From the NCBI RefSeq assembly GCF_024385575.1, contig NZ_JANFMV010000005.1:68440-132439 (forward strand): a DNA stretch of 64,000 nucleotides. The letters run 5' to 3'. The notes beneath the pieces were generated by a model that worked only from the letters and a program-made list of their open reading frames with translations, was not told where the DNA came from and searched no databases. The stretch is from Rhizobium sp. NRK18. GTDB lineage: Bacteria > Pseudomonadota > Alphaproteobacteria > Rhizobiales > Rhizobiaceae. The stretch's first letter is position 1; each line of letters begins with the position of its first letter. Positions 9,842-17,537 of the stretch are shown here, one piece after another. Both the position numbers and the translations under genes were made by a program.

Positions 9842-10282
9842 ATGAGCACGAGCTTGGCCACAGATGAGGAACCGTTGAAGGTGCTGTTCGTCGACGACGA
9901 GGTGCTGGAGTTCAGGATTCACAAGAAGCGGATAACGGAGACCGACGGCCTGTCGATCGATCTCGATTTTGCCCAGACCATCGAAGCGGCGGTCGAGAAA
10001 GTCAAGGCGAACAGCTACCAGCTGATCTTCATGGACAACCGGCTGTTTCCCAACAACGACTTCCGCGAAACCGTGCCGGCCCTGCGCAGCGCAGGCTATG
10101 TCGGGCCGGTGGGCGTCGTATCGAATGACATCACCGAGCCCTACTTCCAGCAGTTTCCGGACTATGGCGTGGATTTCCGCATCGGAAAGGACGAGATCGA
10201 TGCGCAGTCGATCCGCCACATCGTCGAGGAATATGTGTTCGACGACATTCCCGAAGAGTGGAACGAAGACCTCAACACCTGA
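9842..10282 (+). CDS. Atypical single-domain response regulator
   Basis: The 146-residue protein is a receiver domain with no output domain. It shows the acidic pair VDDE (residues 17-20) and the probable phospho-acceptor Asp65 in LIFMDNRLF. The loop after Asp65 lacks the usual MP(x)MDG, and the region after beta-5 reads RIGKDEID, so the conserved Lys is displaced from the normal KP pair. The start at 9842 (MSTSLATDEE) follows a GGAAAG ribosome site; an in-frame upstream start is possible. It ends 16 nt from the convergent histidine kinase, the obvious candidate partner. Confidence 0.8.
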   Translation: MSTSLATDEEPLKVLFVDDEVLEFRIHKKRITETDGLSIDLDFAQTIEAAVEKVKANSYQLIFMDNRLFPNNDFRETVPALRSAGYVGPVGVVSNDITEPYFQQFPDYGVDFRIGKDEIDAQSIRHIVEEYVFDDIPEEWNEDLNT

Positions 10283-10303
10283 TCCCGGCAATCGCCGGTC
10301 AGG
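10278..10303. terminator. Shared hairpin between convergent receiver and kinase genes
   Basis: Stem CCTGA (10278-10282) pairs with TCAGG (10299-10303). An inner stem, CCGGC (10285-10289) with GCCGG (10294-10298), closes on a four-base loop. The structure spans the stop codons of both convergent genes. There is no clear U-tract on either side, so it may be a weak or Rho-assisted bidirectional terminator, or an mRNA 3'-end stabiliser. Confidence 0.45.
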
Positions 10304-11015
10304 CGAGCGGCAGGCGAATGCGGAACGTGCTGCCTGACGGATCGGAGCGCAACAGGTCGATCGACCCGCCGAGCCCGTCCAGTGCCTTCTGGCAGAAGGT
10401 CAGCCCCAGCCCGGCGCCGCTGCCACGGCTGGCGTCGGCCTTCAGGCTCCAGAACGGCTTGAAGATGTTGGCCTGGTAACGTTCCTCGATGCCGTTGCCA
10501 TTGTCCTCGATCAGGATGTCCGCCATGCCGTCGTCATGCTTTCCGGCGTAAATCCGGATGACAGGCTGCCGCGCATTGTGCTGCAGGGCGTTGCGCACCA
10601 CGTTTTCGAAGATCTTGGACAGGAGTATGGGGTCTGCGACCACGGCAGGCAGCGGCTCGCGGCTGACCGTCGCCTGCCTGGCGGCGATATCCTCCGCCAG
10701 CGTTTCGCACGCGGCCGCCAGCGCCGCATCAGCCTCGAACCGGCGCCGCTCGATTCTCGACGTATCACGCATGAACACGAAGACGAGCCGCACCAGTTCG
10801 CGCAATTCGTCTGCCTTGCTGCTCAGAATTCCCAGCATTTCCCGCTGGTCTTCGCTGACCTGATCGGACAGTTCTTCCTTGAGGATCTCGGCGAAGGCGG
10901 AGATATGCCGCAGCGACCCCTGGAGGTCGTGGGTGATGGCGGACGCGAGCTGGTCGACCCGCTCGCGGGCCTCCTGCAGCTCGAGTTCCTTGTTCGTCAA
11001 ATCCGCCTTGTCCAT
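10299..11015 (-). CDS. Soluble sensor histidine kinase without input domain
   Basis: The 238-residue protein consists only of a short N-terminal coiled coil (residues 6-25), a HisKA dimerisation domain with phospho-acceptor His29 in ITHDLQGSLRHI, and a HATPase_c domain. The HATPase domain has the N-box ENVVRNALQH, G1 DNGNGI, an F-box in IFKPFW and G2 GAGLGL. There are no membrane segments, PAS or GAF domain, so any signal must come from a partner protein. Similar minimal kinases work with single-domain receivers. Convergence with the receiver at 9842-10282 suggests these two as partners. The upstream gene on this strand is another receiver at 11815. Confidence 0.85.
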   Translation of the reverse strand: MDKADLTNKELELQEARERVDQLASAITHDLQGSLRHISAFAEILKEELSDQVSEDQREMLGILSSKADELRELVRLVFVFMRDTSRIERRRFEADAALAAACETLAEDIAARQATVSREPLPAVVADPILLSKIFENVVRNALQHNARQPVIRIYAGKHDDGMADILIEDNGNGIEERYQANIFKPFWSLKADASRGSGAGLGLTFCQKALDGLGGSIDLLRSDPSGSTFRIRLPLA

Positions 11016-11328
11016 CTCTTACCAATCCAAATCTTCTACGCGAAAGCTGACCTGCAAATCCATTATACCCCTCGGAAAGACGTCAGCCGTGAAATTTCTG
11101 TTTCATTATCTTGTGCCACGAGGCGCAATTCCAGATTGCGAAGCCCATTCGACCCACATTGGCCCCGAACCGCCTTCTTGACAATGATCAAATTTCGCAC
11201 GGGTCGACACGAAGGATAGAATGCCATGGGCCAAAGCCACTGATTAACTTTGCCTTACCAAGAATCCGAAATTGAATCACAACAATTCGGGATATCACGA
11301 CTGGCCGCGATCGATTATAAATCAAATA

Positions 11329-11398
11329 GAGAGTTGATTTAAGCAAATCGGAATGGGGCCTCCGACTGCACTAACGTCAGTTAAATAAATCAACTCTC
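11329..11398. repeat. Perfect 13-bp inverted repeat with structured loop
   Basis: GAGAGTTGATTTA (11329-11341) is exactly complementary in reverse to TAAATCAACTCTC (11386-11398), across a 44-nt spacer. The spacer contains a smaller TCGGA...TCCGA stem. In RNA this would fold as a long stem with an inner hairpin. No function is evident: it could be a small RNA, an operator pair or a relic of a mobile element. Confidence 0.6.
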
Positions 11399-11690
11399 AT
11401 TCTTTCCCCCTTCTCCTTTTCGTCAAAATGACGTTTCTGACTGCAAATTCCAGACAATGGAATGCAGGTGCCGGGTTCTGAAAACTCACCTCTCACAGAA
11501 CATTCGCTGCCGTCACGCGATGGATGTCGACGCCCACAGATTGCAACTGGCTTCACGGGGTCCTCGTGATAAATCATAAGTCAAACATATAATATTGTAA
11601 CCTTACTAACTTATTGCCGAATCCTGTCAATTTGTAGTAGCCAAATCACTCGCATCGGAGTATTCGATAAATCAGAGGACGACAGTTGCG

Positions 11691-11728
11691 GCACCGATTA
11701 TACGGGGGCGATATGTGATAATCGGTGC
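11691..11728. repeat. Perfect 11-bp inverted repeat
   Basis: GCACCGATTAT (11691-11701) and ATAATCGGTGC (11718-11728) are perfect inverted arms around a 16-nt loop. No T-tract follows in either direction, so it is not a standard terminator. It lies 46 nt from the terminator hairpin of the downstream receiver gene. Confidence 0.6.
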
Positions 11729-11774
11729 GGCGGACCCGCATCTCGACCTCTCTGTATCATGTGAGTCATTTCAG

Positions 11775-11805
11775 AAAATACCACCTTGCGGCAAGGTGGT
11801 ATTTT
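11775..11805 (-). terminator. Rho-independent terminator of the receiver gene at 11815
   Basis: A perfect 14-bp stem pairs 11775-11788 with 11792-11805 around a three-base loop. It starts 9 nt past the receiver stop, and the minus-strand RNA ends in UAUUUU. The flanking A and T runs allow it to work in both orientations. Confidence 0.85.
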
Positions 11806-11814
11806 CGTATGGGC

Positions 11815-12216
11815 TCAAGGTCGTTGGAGGCCGAGAAGCCGCGCAATCCCTTCCGGATCAAGCGGTTTGGCGATCACGGCATCGATTGCCGGCTCCGACT
11901 TCAATCTCCTCTCGTCGCCCATGCTGAGTTCGGACGAGACCATCAGGAACAGGTTTCTCGCCTTCAGCGCATCGTCGAGATGCCGATATTCCGCTGCAAA
12001 ATCAAAGCCGTCCATCCGCGGCATGTTGACGTCGAGCAGGATCAGATCGACAGGTTCACGACCTGCCTGCGACAGATGGACCAGAGCCTCGTCGCCGGAG
12101 AGAAAGGACGTCACTTTCGAGGCTATTCCGGCGGCCTTGAGTACGCGCTTTGCGAGAAAATTGTCCGCAGAGCTGTCGTCGATCAAAAGAACCTGACCAA
12201 GCGCGTATTCTGCCAT
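11815..12216 (-). CDS. CheY-like single-domain response regulator
   Basis: The 133-residue protein is a complete receiver domain. It has the acidic pair Asp13/Asp14 in LLIDDSSAD, phospho-acceptor Asp62 in LILLDVNMPRMDGF, and a C-terminal IAKPLDPEG carrying the conserved Lys-Pro. There is no output domain, so it acts by protein contact, for example in a phosphorelay or on a kinase. It is monocistronic, closed by a strong terminator at 11775-11805. The sensorless kinase at 10299-11015 is the nearest candidate phosphodonor, but 800 nt of non-coding DNA separates them. Unlike the receiver at 9842 it has all canonical residues. Confidence 0.88.
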   Translation of the reverse strand: MAEYALGQVLLIDDSSADNFLAKRVLKAAGIASKVTSFLSGDEALVHLSQAGREPVDLILLDVNMPRMDGFDFAAEYRHLDDALKARNLFLMVSSELSMGDERRLKSEPAIDAVIAKPLDPEGIARLLGLQRP

Positions 12217-12319
12217 GCTTCACCCGACCTCTTGCCGCCGGCCGTCCTCGCAGCCGGGTCGACCCTGAAAGAAAGCGGGACTGTAGGGAGGGTGCTTTTT
12301 CTTGTATAGTCGTGATTAT

Positions 12320-13000
12320 TCAGGATTGCGCCTTGGTCTTCAACCTGATGAAACTCATCGACAGGTGCGAGTACCGAATATAGCCGATCGCCTGAAGATC
12401 GCCCAACTCGGCCGCCGCCAGTATCTCCGAAATCTCGCGTGAAAAGACGGAGACCTCCTCTACGAAGTCCATGTGCGGAATGGATTTGAGCCAGATGCGG
12501 GCGGTCTGATAGAACAAACGTTCCGAAACCTCGCGCAGCGGCTCGTTGCCGCAAAGCCGCATCACCACATCGAAGACATCCATGTTCAGCCGTGCGAAAG
12601 CGCGGATGTCCGGCGCACTGCCGAGCGCCTGGCTGCGCCGGTAGAGATCCCTGAGAAGGGCAAGCGTCTCTTGCGACGGCGGTACCGGCGTCAGCTTGCC
12701 GATCAGCACGGCCAGTTCCATCCGCAACTGGTAGACCTGCGTCAACTCCTGCAGGTCGATGTCGGTGACGATCGTGCCGACCCCGTGCAGCGACTTGATC
12801 AGCCCTTCGGCTTCCAGCTGGTTGAGCACGCGTCGCAGCGGCGTCCGGCTGACCCCGAACTCCTCGGCCAGCGCCTCCTCCGAAAGCCTGGTTCCGGGCG
12901 GATAGTCGAGAAGGCAGATTCGGTCGCGCAGCACCTCGTGCAGCTGGGCGAAGCGTTCGCGGGCCGGAACATTGGCAAGGGAGGCGGCGGTTTCGCTCAT
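12320..13000 (-). CDS. GntR-family (FCD) regulator of the ectoine cluster
   Basis: The 226-residue protein has an N-terminal winged helix (about residues 15-80, with LSEEALAEEFGVSRTPLRRVL) and a C-terminal all-helical FCD effector domain. It overlaps the deacetylase gene by 4 nt (ATGA) and is the third gene of the doeA-led minus-strand operon, so it most likely controls ectoine catabolism. Known ectoine regulators are mostly MocR-type EnuR plus an AsnC protein. An FCD protein here differs from EnuR, which carries an aminotransferase-like domain that is absent here. The TTGTACACA repeats in the divergent promoter (15383-15455) fit FCD-type half-sites. Confidence 0.85.
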   Translation of the reverse strand: MSETAASLANVPARERFAQLHEVLRDRICLLDYPPGTRLSEEALAEEFGVSRTPLRRVLNQLEAEGLIKSLHGVGTIVTDIDLQELTQVYQLRMELAVLIGKLTPVPPSQETLALLRDLYRRSQALGSAPDIRAFARLNMDVFDVVMRLCGNEPLREVSERLFYQTARIWLKSIPHMDFVEEVSVFSREISEILAAAELGDLQAIGYIRYSHLSMSFIRLKTKAQS

Positions 13001-14160
13001 GCGGCGTCCAACGTTCCACCAAGGCGTGCCAGCATGTCGAGGCAGCGCTCAAGCTGCTCGATCGCGATATATTCGTCCGGCTTGTGCGCCTGGTTGATCG
13101 AGCCGGGGCCGCAGACCACCGCCGACATGCCTATGCCCTGGAAGATGCCCGCTTCCGTGCCGAAGGCGACGACCTCAGCCTCGGTGACGCCGGTCAGTTC
13201 CGAGACGATCCGCCGGGCCTCGTTGTCGCTGGTCGGCTCGAGGCCGACGACCTCGCCGATCGTCGTCATCTCGATACCGGCGTCCGGCGAGACGGCCTTC
13301 ATGCGCGGGATCAGCACTTCCTCGCAATAGATGCGCAGGTTGTTCTTGACGAAATCGGCGTCGGATGCGCGCACGGGCCGCATTTCCCAGGCGACCTCGC
13401 AGTGGCCGGGGATGACGTTGTTGGTGTGTCCGCCGGCAAGCTTGCCGACCTGCACCGTCGTCCACGGCGGATTGAACGGGCTGCCCTTCGGCGCCATGCC
13501 CTTCAGCTCCTCGCCGAGCTCCATCAACCGCGTGACGTAGCGTACGGCGTATTCGACCGCATTGACGCCGCGGTCCGGCATCGAGCCGTGGCCTTCCAGT
13601 CCGGAAAACACCGTCGAATATTCGTAGCAGCCCTTGTGGCCCTCGATGATCTTCATCATCGTCGGCTCGCCGATGATGGCAACCGCAGGCGCGAGCCCTT
13701 GCTCTTGCAGCACCTGGGCCAGCTTCGTCGCCCCGATGCAGCCGGTCTCCTCGTCATAGGTGAAGGCGAAATGCAGCGGCCGGCTCAGGTTCATCGCCGC
13801 ATATGCCGGCGCCATGGCCAGGCATGCGGCGATGAAGCCCTTCATGTCGCAGGTACCGCGGCCGTAGAGAAGGCCATCCTCCTCCCGCATCTCGAACGGA
13901 TCGGATGTCCAAGCCTGATCGGCCACCGGCACGACGTCGGTGTGGCCGGAGAGAACGATGCCACCGTCTCCCTCCGGTCCGAGCGTCGCGAAGATATTGG
14001 CCTTGGTCGCGGTCTCGTCGTGATAGATCGCCACGCGTGCGCCGACGCCCTGCAGGCAATTGGCGATGTAGGCGATCATCTCCAGATTGCCGTCGACCGA
14101 GATCGTCTGGAAGGCGATCAGGTCGGCGAGAATCGATTTCGTATCGTCGATGAGCGCCAT
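12997..14160 (-). CDS. M20 (ArgE-type) deacetylase, probable N-acetyl-diaminobutyrate deacetylase
   Basis: The 387-residue zinc hydrolase of the M20 acetylornithine-deacetylase family shows metal and catalytic residues His73/Asp75 in SGHTDVVP, Asp105 in GRGTCDMKG, and Glu137/Glu138 in DEETGCIG, plus GEPTMM. It lies 4 nt after doeA and overlaps the GntR gene by 4 nt. The pathway needs removal of acetate from N-acetyl-L-2,4-diaminobutyrate, and this is the only deacetylase in the cluster. The characterised DoeB/EutE enzymes belong instead to the AstE/AspA aspartoacylase family, so this looks like replacement by an ArgE-type enzyme. Genuine acetylornithine deacetylase activity remains possible, but the context argues against it. 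Confidence 0.8.
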   Translation of the reverse strand: MALIDDTKSILADLIAFQTISVDGNLEMIAYIANCLQGVGARVAIYHDETATKANIFATLGPEGDGGIVLSGHTDVVPVADQAWTSDPFEMREEDGLLYGRGTCDMKGFIAACLAMAPAYAAMNLSRPLHFAFTYDEETGCIGATKLAQVLQEQGLAPAVAIIGEPTMMKIIEGHKGCYEYSTVFSGLEGHGSMPDRGVNAVEYAVRYVTRLMELGEELKGMAPKGSPFNPPWTTVQVGKLAGGHTNNVIPGHCEVAWEMRPVRASDADFVKNNLRIYCEEVLIPRMKAVSPDAGIEMTTIGEVVGLEPTSDNEARRIVSELTGVTEAEVVAFGTEAGIFQGIGMSAVVCGPGSINQAHKPDEYIAIEQLERCLDMLARLGGTLDAA

Positions 14161-14164
14161 CGCA

Positions 14165-15349
14165 TCAGTCTTTCACGAACATCTTGCGCGGACGGTCGCA
14201 GAAGCATTCCGCCGGTCCGCTGTCCTTGATCAGGATGCTCTCGGTGATTTCAAGACCCCAATCGTCCATCCACAGGCCGGGCATGAAATGGAAGGTCATG
14301 CCGGGTTCCAGCACGGTCTCGTCTTCCGCACGGATCGAGATGGTGCGCTCGCCCCAGTCCGGCGGATAGGAAATGCCGATCGGGTAGCCGCAGCGGGCGC
14401 TGCGCTTGATACCGGCGCGCTCCAGCGGAGCCGCCAGCGCTTCGGCGATATCGCAGGCACGATTACCGGCGCGCGCCTTGTCGAGGCCGGCTTCCAGGCC
14501 CTCGACCAGTGCCTTTTCCGCCTCCACCAGGAAGGCCGGCGGCTTGCCGAGGAAGACCGAACGGCAGAAGGGGGCATGATAGCGGCGATAGCAGCCGGAA
14601 ATCTCGAAGAAGGTCGCGGCACCGGTTTCGAAGGCGCGGCCGTCCCAGGTGAGGTGAGGTGCTGCGGCATCGCTCCCGCTCGGCAAGAGCGGCACGATCG
14701 CCGGATAGTCGCCCCAGTCGCCATCGACGCCGCGAACGGCGTCACCATAGATTTCGGCGACGAGTTCGTTCTTCTTCAGGCCCGGCTCGATGCGTTCGAC
14801 GAGGCCGTCGATGATCTTCTCGGAAATCGCGGCCGCCTTGCGGATATAGACGAGTTCCTCATCCGATTTGACGCCGCGCTGCCAGTTGACGAGCGCGGTC
14901 GCATCGATGAGCTCTGCCTCCGGGAGGCTTTCCTTCAGGCTGAGATACGCCTTGGCGGAGAAATAGTAGTTCTCCAGCTCGACGCCGATGCGCTTGGAGG
15001 CGCAGCCGAGATCGGACAGCTTGGCGGCCAAATCCTGCATCGGATGACGAACGGTCGACTGCACGAAGTGGTCGGCGTAGGACGTCACATTGGCATTGTC
15101 CATCCAGACGGTGCGCAGCGCCCCGTTGGCGTCCTGGTTTCGGCCCCACCAGATCGGATCGCGATCGTGGAACACCAGCACGCCCTGGTGGACGTAGAAG
15201 GACCAGCCGTCATAGCCGGTCAGCCAGGCCATGTTGGACGGATCCTCGACAAAAAGCACGTCGATGCCCTTTGCGGCCATGGCGGCGCGGGTCTTCGTCA
15301 GTCGACGGGAAAATTCGGAAGGAGAAAAAGAAACCTGCTTGCGGATCAC
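14165..15349 (-). CDS. doeA: Ectoine hydrolase
   Basis: DoeA (EutD) opens the ectoine ring to give N-acetyl-L-2,4-diaminobutyrate in the cytosol. The 394-residue protein is a creatinase/M24-type pita-bread hydrolase. It has DPSNMAWLTGYDGWSFYVHQ near the N-terminus, then LVNWQRGVKS, GGDYPAIVPLLPSG-like GDWGDYPAIVPLLPSG, HLTWD, GYPIGISYPPDWGERT and GLEITESILI. These match my memory of Halomonas and rhizobial DoeA closely. I placed the start at GTG 15349 because a GGAGG lies five bases before it; an ATG eleven codons upstream lacks such a site. It leads the operon doeA-deacetylase-gntR and is divergent from eutB. Confidence 0.92.
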   Translation of the reverse strand: MIRKQVSFSPSEFSRRLTKTRAAMAAKGIDVLFVEDPSNMAWLTGYDGWSFYVHQGVLVFHDRDPIWWGRNQDANGALRTVWMDNANVTSYADHFVQSTVRHPMQDLAAKLSDLGCASKRIGVELENYYFSAKAYLSLKESLPEAELIDATALVNWQRGVKSDEELVYIRKAAAISEKIIDGLVERIEPGLKKNELVAEIYGDAVRGVDGDWGDYPAIVPLLPSGSDAAAPHLTWDGRAFETGAATFFEISGCYRRYHAPFCRSVFLGKPPAFLVEAEKALVEGLEAGLDKARAGNRACDIAEALAAPLERAGIKRSARCGYPIGISYPPDWGERTISIRAEDETVLEPGMTFHFMPGLWMDDWGLEITESILIKDSGPAECFCDRPRKMFVKD

Positions 15350-15382
15350 GACAACCTCCAATGGCCACGCGCATTCCGACAT

Positions 15383-15455
15383 TTGTACACATCTTTACCG
15401 AATTGAATAGTGATTTTGATTGACTTCATATAAAATCACGGAATGCTGTGTACAA
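15383..15455. promoter_or_regulatory. Paired TTGTACACA / TGTGTACAA sites in the ectoine divergent promoter
   Basis: TTGTACACA at 15383-15391 and its exact inverse TGTGTACAA at 15447-15455 flank the doeA-eutB intergenic promoter region. The core TTGTAC resembles FCD GntR operators (TTGTATACAA type). The FCD regulator encoded at 12320 is the natural candidate binder. The 64-nt centre-to-centre spacing would suit looping or two separate promoters. Binding is inferred. Confidence 0.6.
15410..15439. promoter_or_regulatory. Perfect GTGATTTT/AAAATCAC inverted repeat in the ectoine promoter
   Basis: GTGATTTT (15410-15417) and AAAATCAC (15432-15439) are perfect arms with a 14-nt AT-rich spacer, nested between the two TTGTACACA sites. 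The spacer includes a TTGACT (15420-15425) that could be a -35 element for eutB. It is a candidate site for the Lrp-type regulator encoded at 17538 or for a second repressor. Confidence 0.5.
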
Positions 15456-15497
15456 CTTGCATCATTCCGCATCTACGAGAGGCTTGAGACAACCGCC

Positions 15498-16529
15498 ATG
15501 ACCGGTGCATCCGCCGTGCAATCGACATTGAGCCTAGCCGACGTCCTTGCCGCCCGCAAGACGATTGCCGGCGCGGCCGTTCAAACACCGCTTATCCCGT
15601 CCGTCTGGGCGACGCGGACGCATGGGTTCGACCTCCTGATGAAGATGGAGACCATGCAGCCGGTCGGCGCCTTCAAGCTGCGCGGCGCGGTCAACGCCAT
15701 CTTCACGCTGCCCGACGACGTCAAGGCGGTCACCTGCTGCTCCACCGGCAATCACGGCCGGGCCGTCGCATACGCCGCGCGGGCGAGGGGGCTGAAGGCG
15801 ACGATCTGCATGTCCGCGCTCGTGCCGCAGGCGAAAGTCGACGGCATAAGGGCGCTTGGCGCAGATGTACGCATCGTAGGGCGCAGCCAGGACGACGCCC
15901 AGGTGGAGAGCACGCGGCTGGCGACGGAGGAAGGCTTTGCCGAGATCCCGCCCTTCGACGATTTGCGGGTGATTGCCGGGCAGGCGACCATCGGGCTCGA
16001 AATGCTGGAAACGCGGCCGGACATCGAGACGGTTCTGGTGCCGCTCTCCGGCGGCGGACTGGCCGCCGGCGTCGCCTTCGCCGTCAAGGTACTCAAGCCG
16101 AGCGCACGCGTCATCGGCATTTCCATGGACCGGGGTGCGGCCATGCACGCTTCGCTTGCCGCCGGCCGGCCGGTGGAGGTCGAGGAGGTCGCAAGCCTGG
16201 CGGATTCGCTTGGCGGCGGCATCGGCCTTGAAAACCGTCATTCCTTCGCGCTCTGTCGCGATCACCTCGACGATGTGGTTCTGGTCACCGAGGACGAAAT
16301 CTATGCGGCCATGCAGACGCTCTATTACGAGGAGCGCATGGTCGCCGAAGGGGCATGCGCCGTCGGCATCGCCGCCATTGCGGCGGGTAAGCTCGGCACG
16401 CTGAAAGGCCCGGCCGCGACCATCATCACCGGCCGCAATGTCGACATGGCGGCGTTTACCCGGGTCATCAACGGCGAGGACATCGTTCTCGGCGACCATC
16501 ACGTGAAAGGCAAAGCCTATGGCGCATGA
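15498..16529 (+). CDS. eutB: Hydroxyectoine utilization dehydratase EutB
   Basis: The 343-residue PLP enzyme has the serine/threonine dehydratase fold. The PLP lysine is Lys60 in GAFKLRGA, CSTGNHGRAVAYAAR follows, and the glycine loop is SGGGLAAG. In ectoine clusters this family member is EutB, which together with EutC (and usually EutA) handles 5-hydroxyectoine or its hydrolysis product. It is the first gene of the plus-strand operon and overlaps eutC by 11 nt. I chose the ATG at 15498 (MTGASAVQ) because the family domain starts soon after; an upstream in-frame ATG would extend into the promoter. EutA is absent from this window. Confidence 0.88.
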   Translation: MTGASAVQSTLSLADVLAARKTIAGAAVQTPLIPSVWATRTHGFDLLMKMETMQPVGAFKLRGAVNAIFTLPDDVKAVTCCSTGNHGRAVAYAARARGLKATICMSALVPQAKVDGIRALGADVRIVGRSQDDAQVESTRLATEEGFAEIPPFDDLRVIAGQATIGLEMLETRPDIETVLVPLSGGGLAAGVAFAVKVLKPSARVIGISMDRGAAMHASLAAGRPVEVEEVASLADSLGGGIGLENRHSFALCRDHLDDVVLVTEDEIYAAMQTLYYEERMVAEGACAVGIAAIAAGKLGTLKGPAATIITGRNVDMAAFTRVINGEDIVLGDHHVKGKAYGA

Positions 16530-17511
16530 GATCAGCATCCTGACCGAAGCGGAACTGCGCAAGACGGTCAAACTCGACCTGACCGTCATCGATACGGTTG
16601 AACAGGCCTTCGCGGCGCTGGCTTCCGGCGAGGTGGTGATGCCGCCGATCCTGTCGATGGAAATCCCGCAGGCCAACGGCGAGGTCGACGTCAAGACGGC
16701 CTATATTCCCGGCTTCGACGGCTTTGCCATCAAGGTCAGCCCCGGCTTCTTCGACAATCCGAAGATCGGCCTGCCGAGCCTCAACGGCCTGATGATCCTG
16801 TTTTCGGCAAAGACCGGCCTCGTCGAGGCGCTGTTCCTCGATAACGGCTACCTGACCGACATCCGCACCGCGGCCGCCGGCGCGGTTGCCGCCCGCCACA
16901 TGGCGCCCGAGACGGTGGAAACCGCAGGCGTCATCGGCACCGGCGTGCAGGCACGCCTGCAGATCGAGGCCGCCCATCTGGTGCGACCGTTCAGGAAGGT
17001 GCTGGTCTGGGGCAGGGACCTTGCCAATGCCGAACGCTGCGCCGCCGACATTGCCGCCTCGCTCGGCATCGAGGCCCGCGCCGAAGCCGATCCGGCCCGT
17101 CTCGTCGCCGAAAGCCAGCTGGTCGTCACCACCACGCCATCGCGCGAACCGGTCTTGAAGGCCGAATGGCTGCATCCGGGCCTGCACATCACGGCCATGG
17201 GCTCCGACCAGTCCGGCAAGAACGAGCTCGACCCGGAGATCCTGGATGAGGCCAATGCCTATGTCTGCGACCGCGTCAGCCAGTGCGAGAAGCTCGGCGA
17301 GCTCAGATCCGCGATCGAAGCCGGCCTCTGGACGAAGGGAAAGCCGGCGGAACTCGGCCAGGTGATCTCCGGCGCGGGGAAGGGGCGGACGTCCGCAGGC
17401 GACATCACCGTCTGCGACCTCACCGGCACCGGCGCACAGGATACGGCGATCGCGACATTAGCGCGCCGGCTGTGCATCGCCGCCGGCTCTGGTACGGTCA
17501 TCACAGCATAA
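16519..17511 (+). CDS. eutC: Ectoine utilization protein EutC (ornithine-cyclodeaminase family)
   Basis: The 330-residue protein belongs to the ornithine cyclodeaminase/mu-crystallin family. The Rossmann motif GVIGTGVQARLQIEA lies near residues 137-151, with TDIRTAAAGAVAARH before it and TAMGSDQSGKNELDPE after it. Its place directly after eutB, with an 11-nt overlap, makes EutC of hydroxyectoine catabolism the best call. True cyclodeaminase activity is unlikely, because no arginine or ornithine genes accompany it. A second member of the family in this window (54453-55499) is clearly different in sequence. Confidence 0.9.
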   Translation: MAHEISILTEAELRKTVKLDLTVIDTVEQAFAALASGEVVMPPILSMEIPQANGEVDVKTAYIPGFDGFAIKVSPGFFDNPKIGLPSLNGLMILFSAKTGLVEALFLDNGYLTDIRTAAAGAVAARHMAPETVETAGVIGTGVQARLQIEAAHLVRPFRKVLVWGRDLANAERCAADIAASLGIEARAEADPARLVAESQLVVTTTPSREPVLKAEWLHPGLHITAMGSDQSGKNELDPEILDEANAYVCDRVSQCEKLGELRSAIEAGLWTKGKPAELGQVISGAGKGRTSAGDITVCDLTGTGAQDTAIATLARRLCIAAGSGTVITA

Positions 17512-17537
17512 GCACGCGGAAGGCGGAACAGGCGACC

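Larger units (their letters stand above)
11016..11774. other. Long AT-richer non-coding region
   Basis: About 760 nt separate the kinase start from the terminator of the next receiver gene. I find no ORF with credible codon use; a 66-codon frame on the minus strand near 11377-11577 resembles no protein family. The region is visibly lower in GC than its surroundings and holds two long perfect inverted repeats (11329-11398 and 11691-11728). It may contain the kinase promoter and one or more small RNA genes. Confidence 0.6.

Noticed and set aside
11377-11577. 66-codon minus-strand frame in the non-coding region
   Set aside because: No domain, no credible ribosome site, and it overlaps one arm of the 13-bp inverted repeat.
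12997-14160. Arginine-biosynthesis ArgE
   Set aside because: Sequence family fits, but it is coupled to doeA and the regulator with no arginine genes near, so a role in ectoine breakdown is preferred.
16519-17511. Genuine ornithine cyclodeaminase
   Set aside because: Family membership is right, but the overlap with eutB and the surrounding ectoine genes make EutC the better call.
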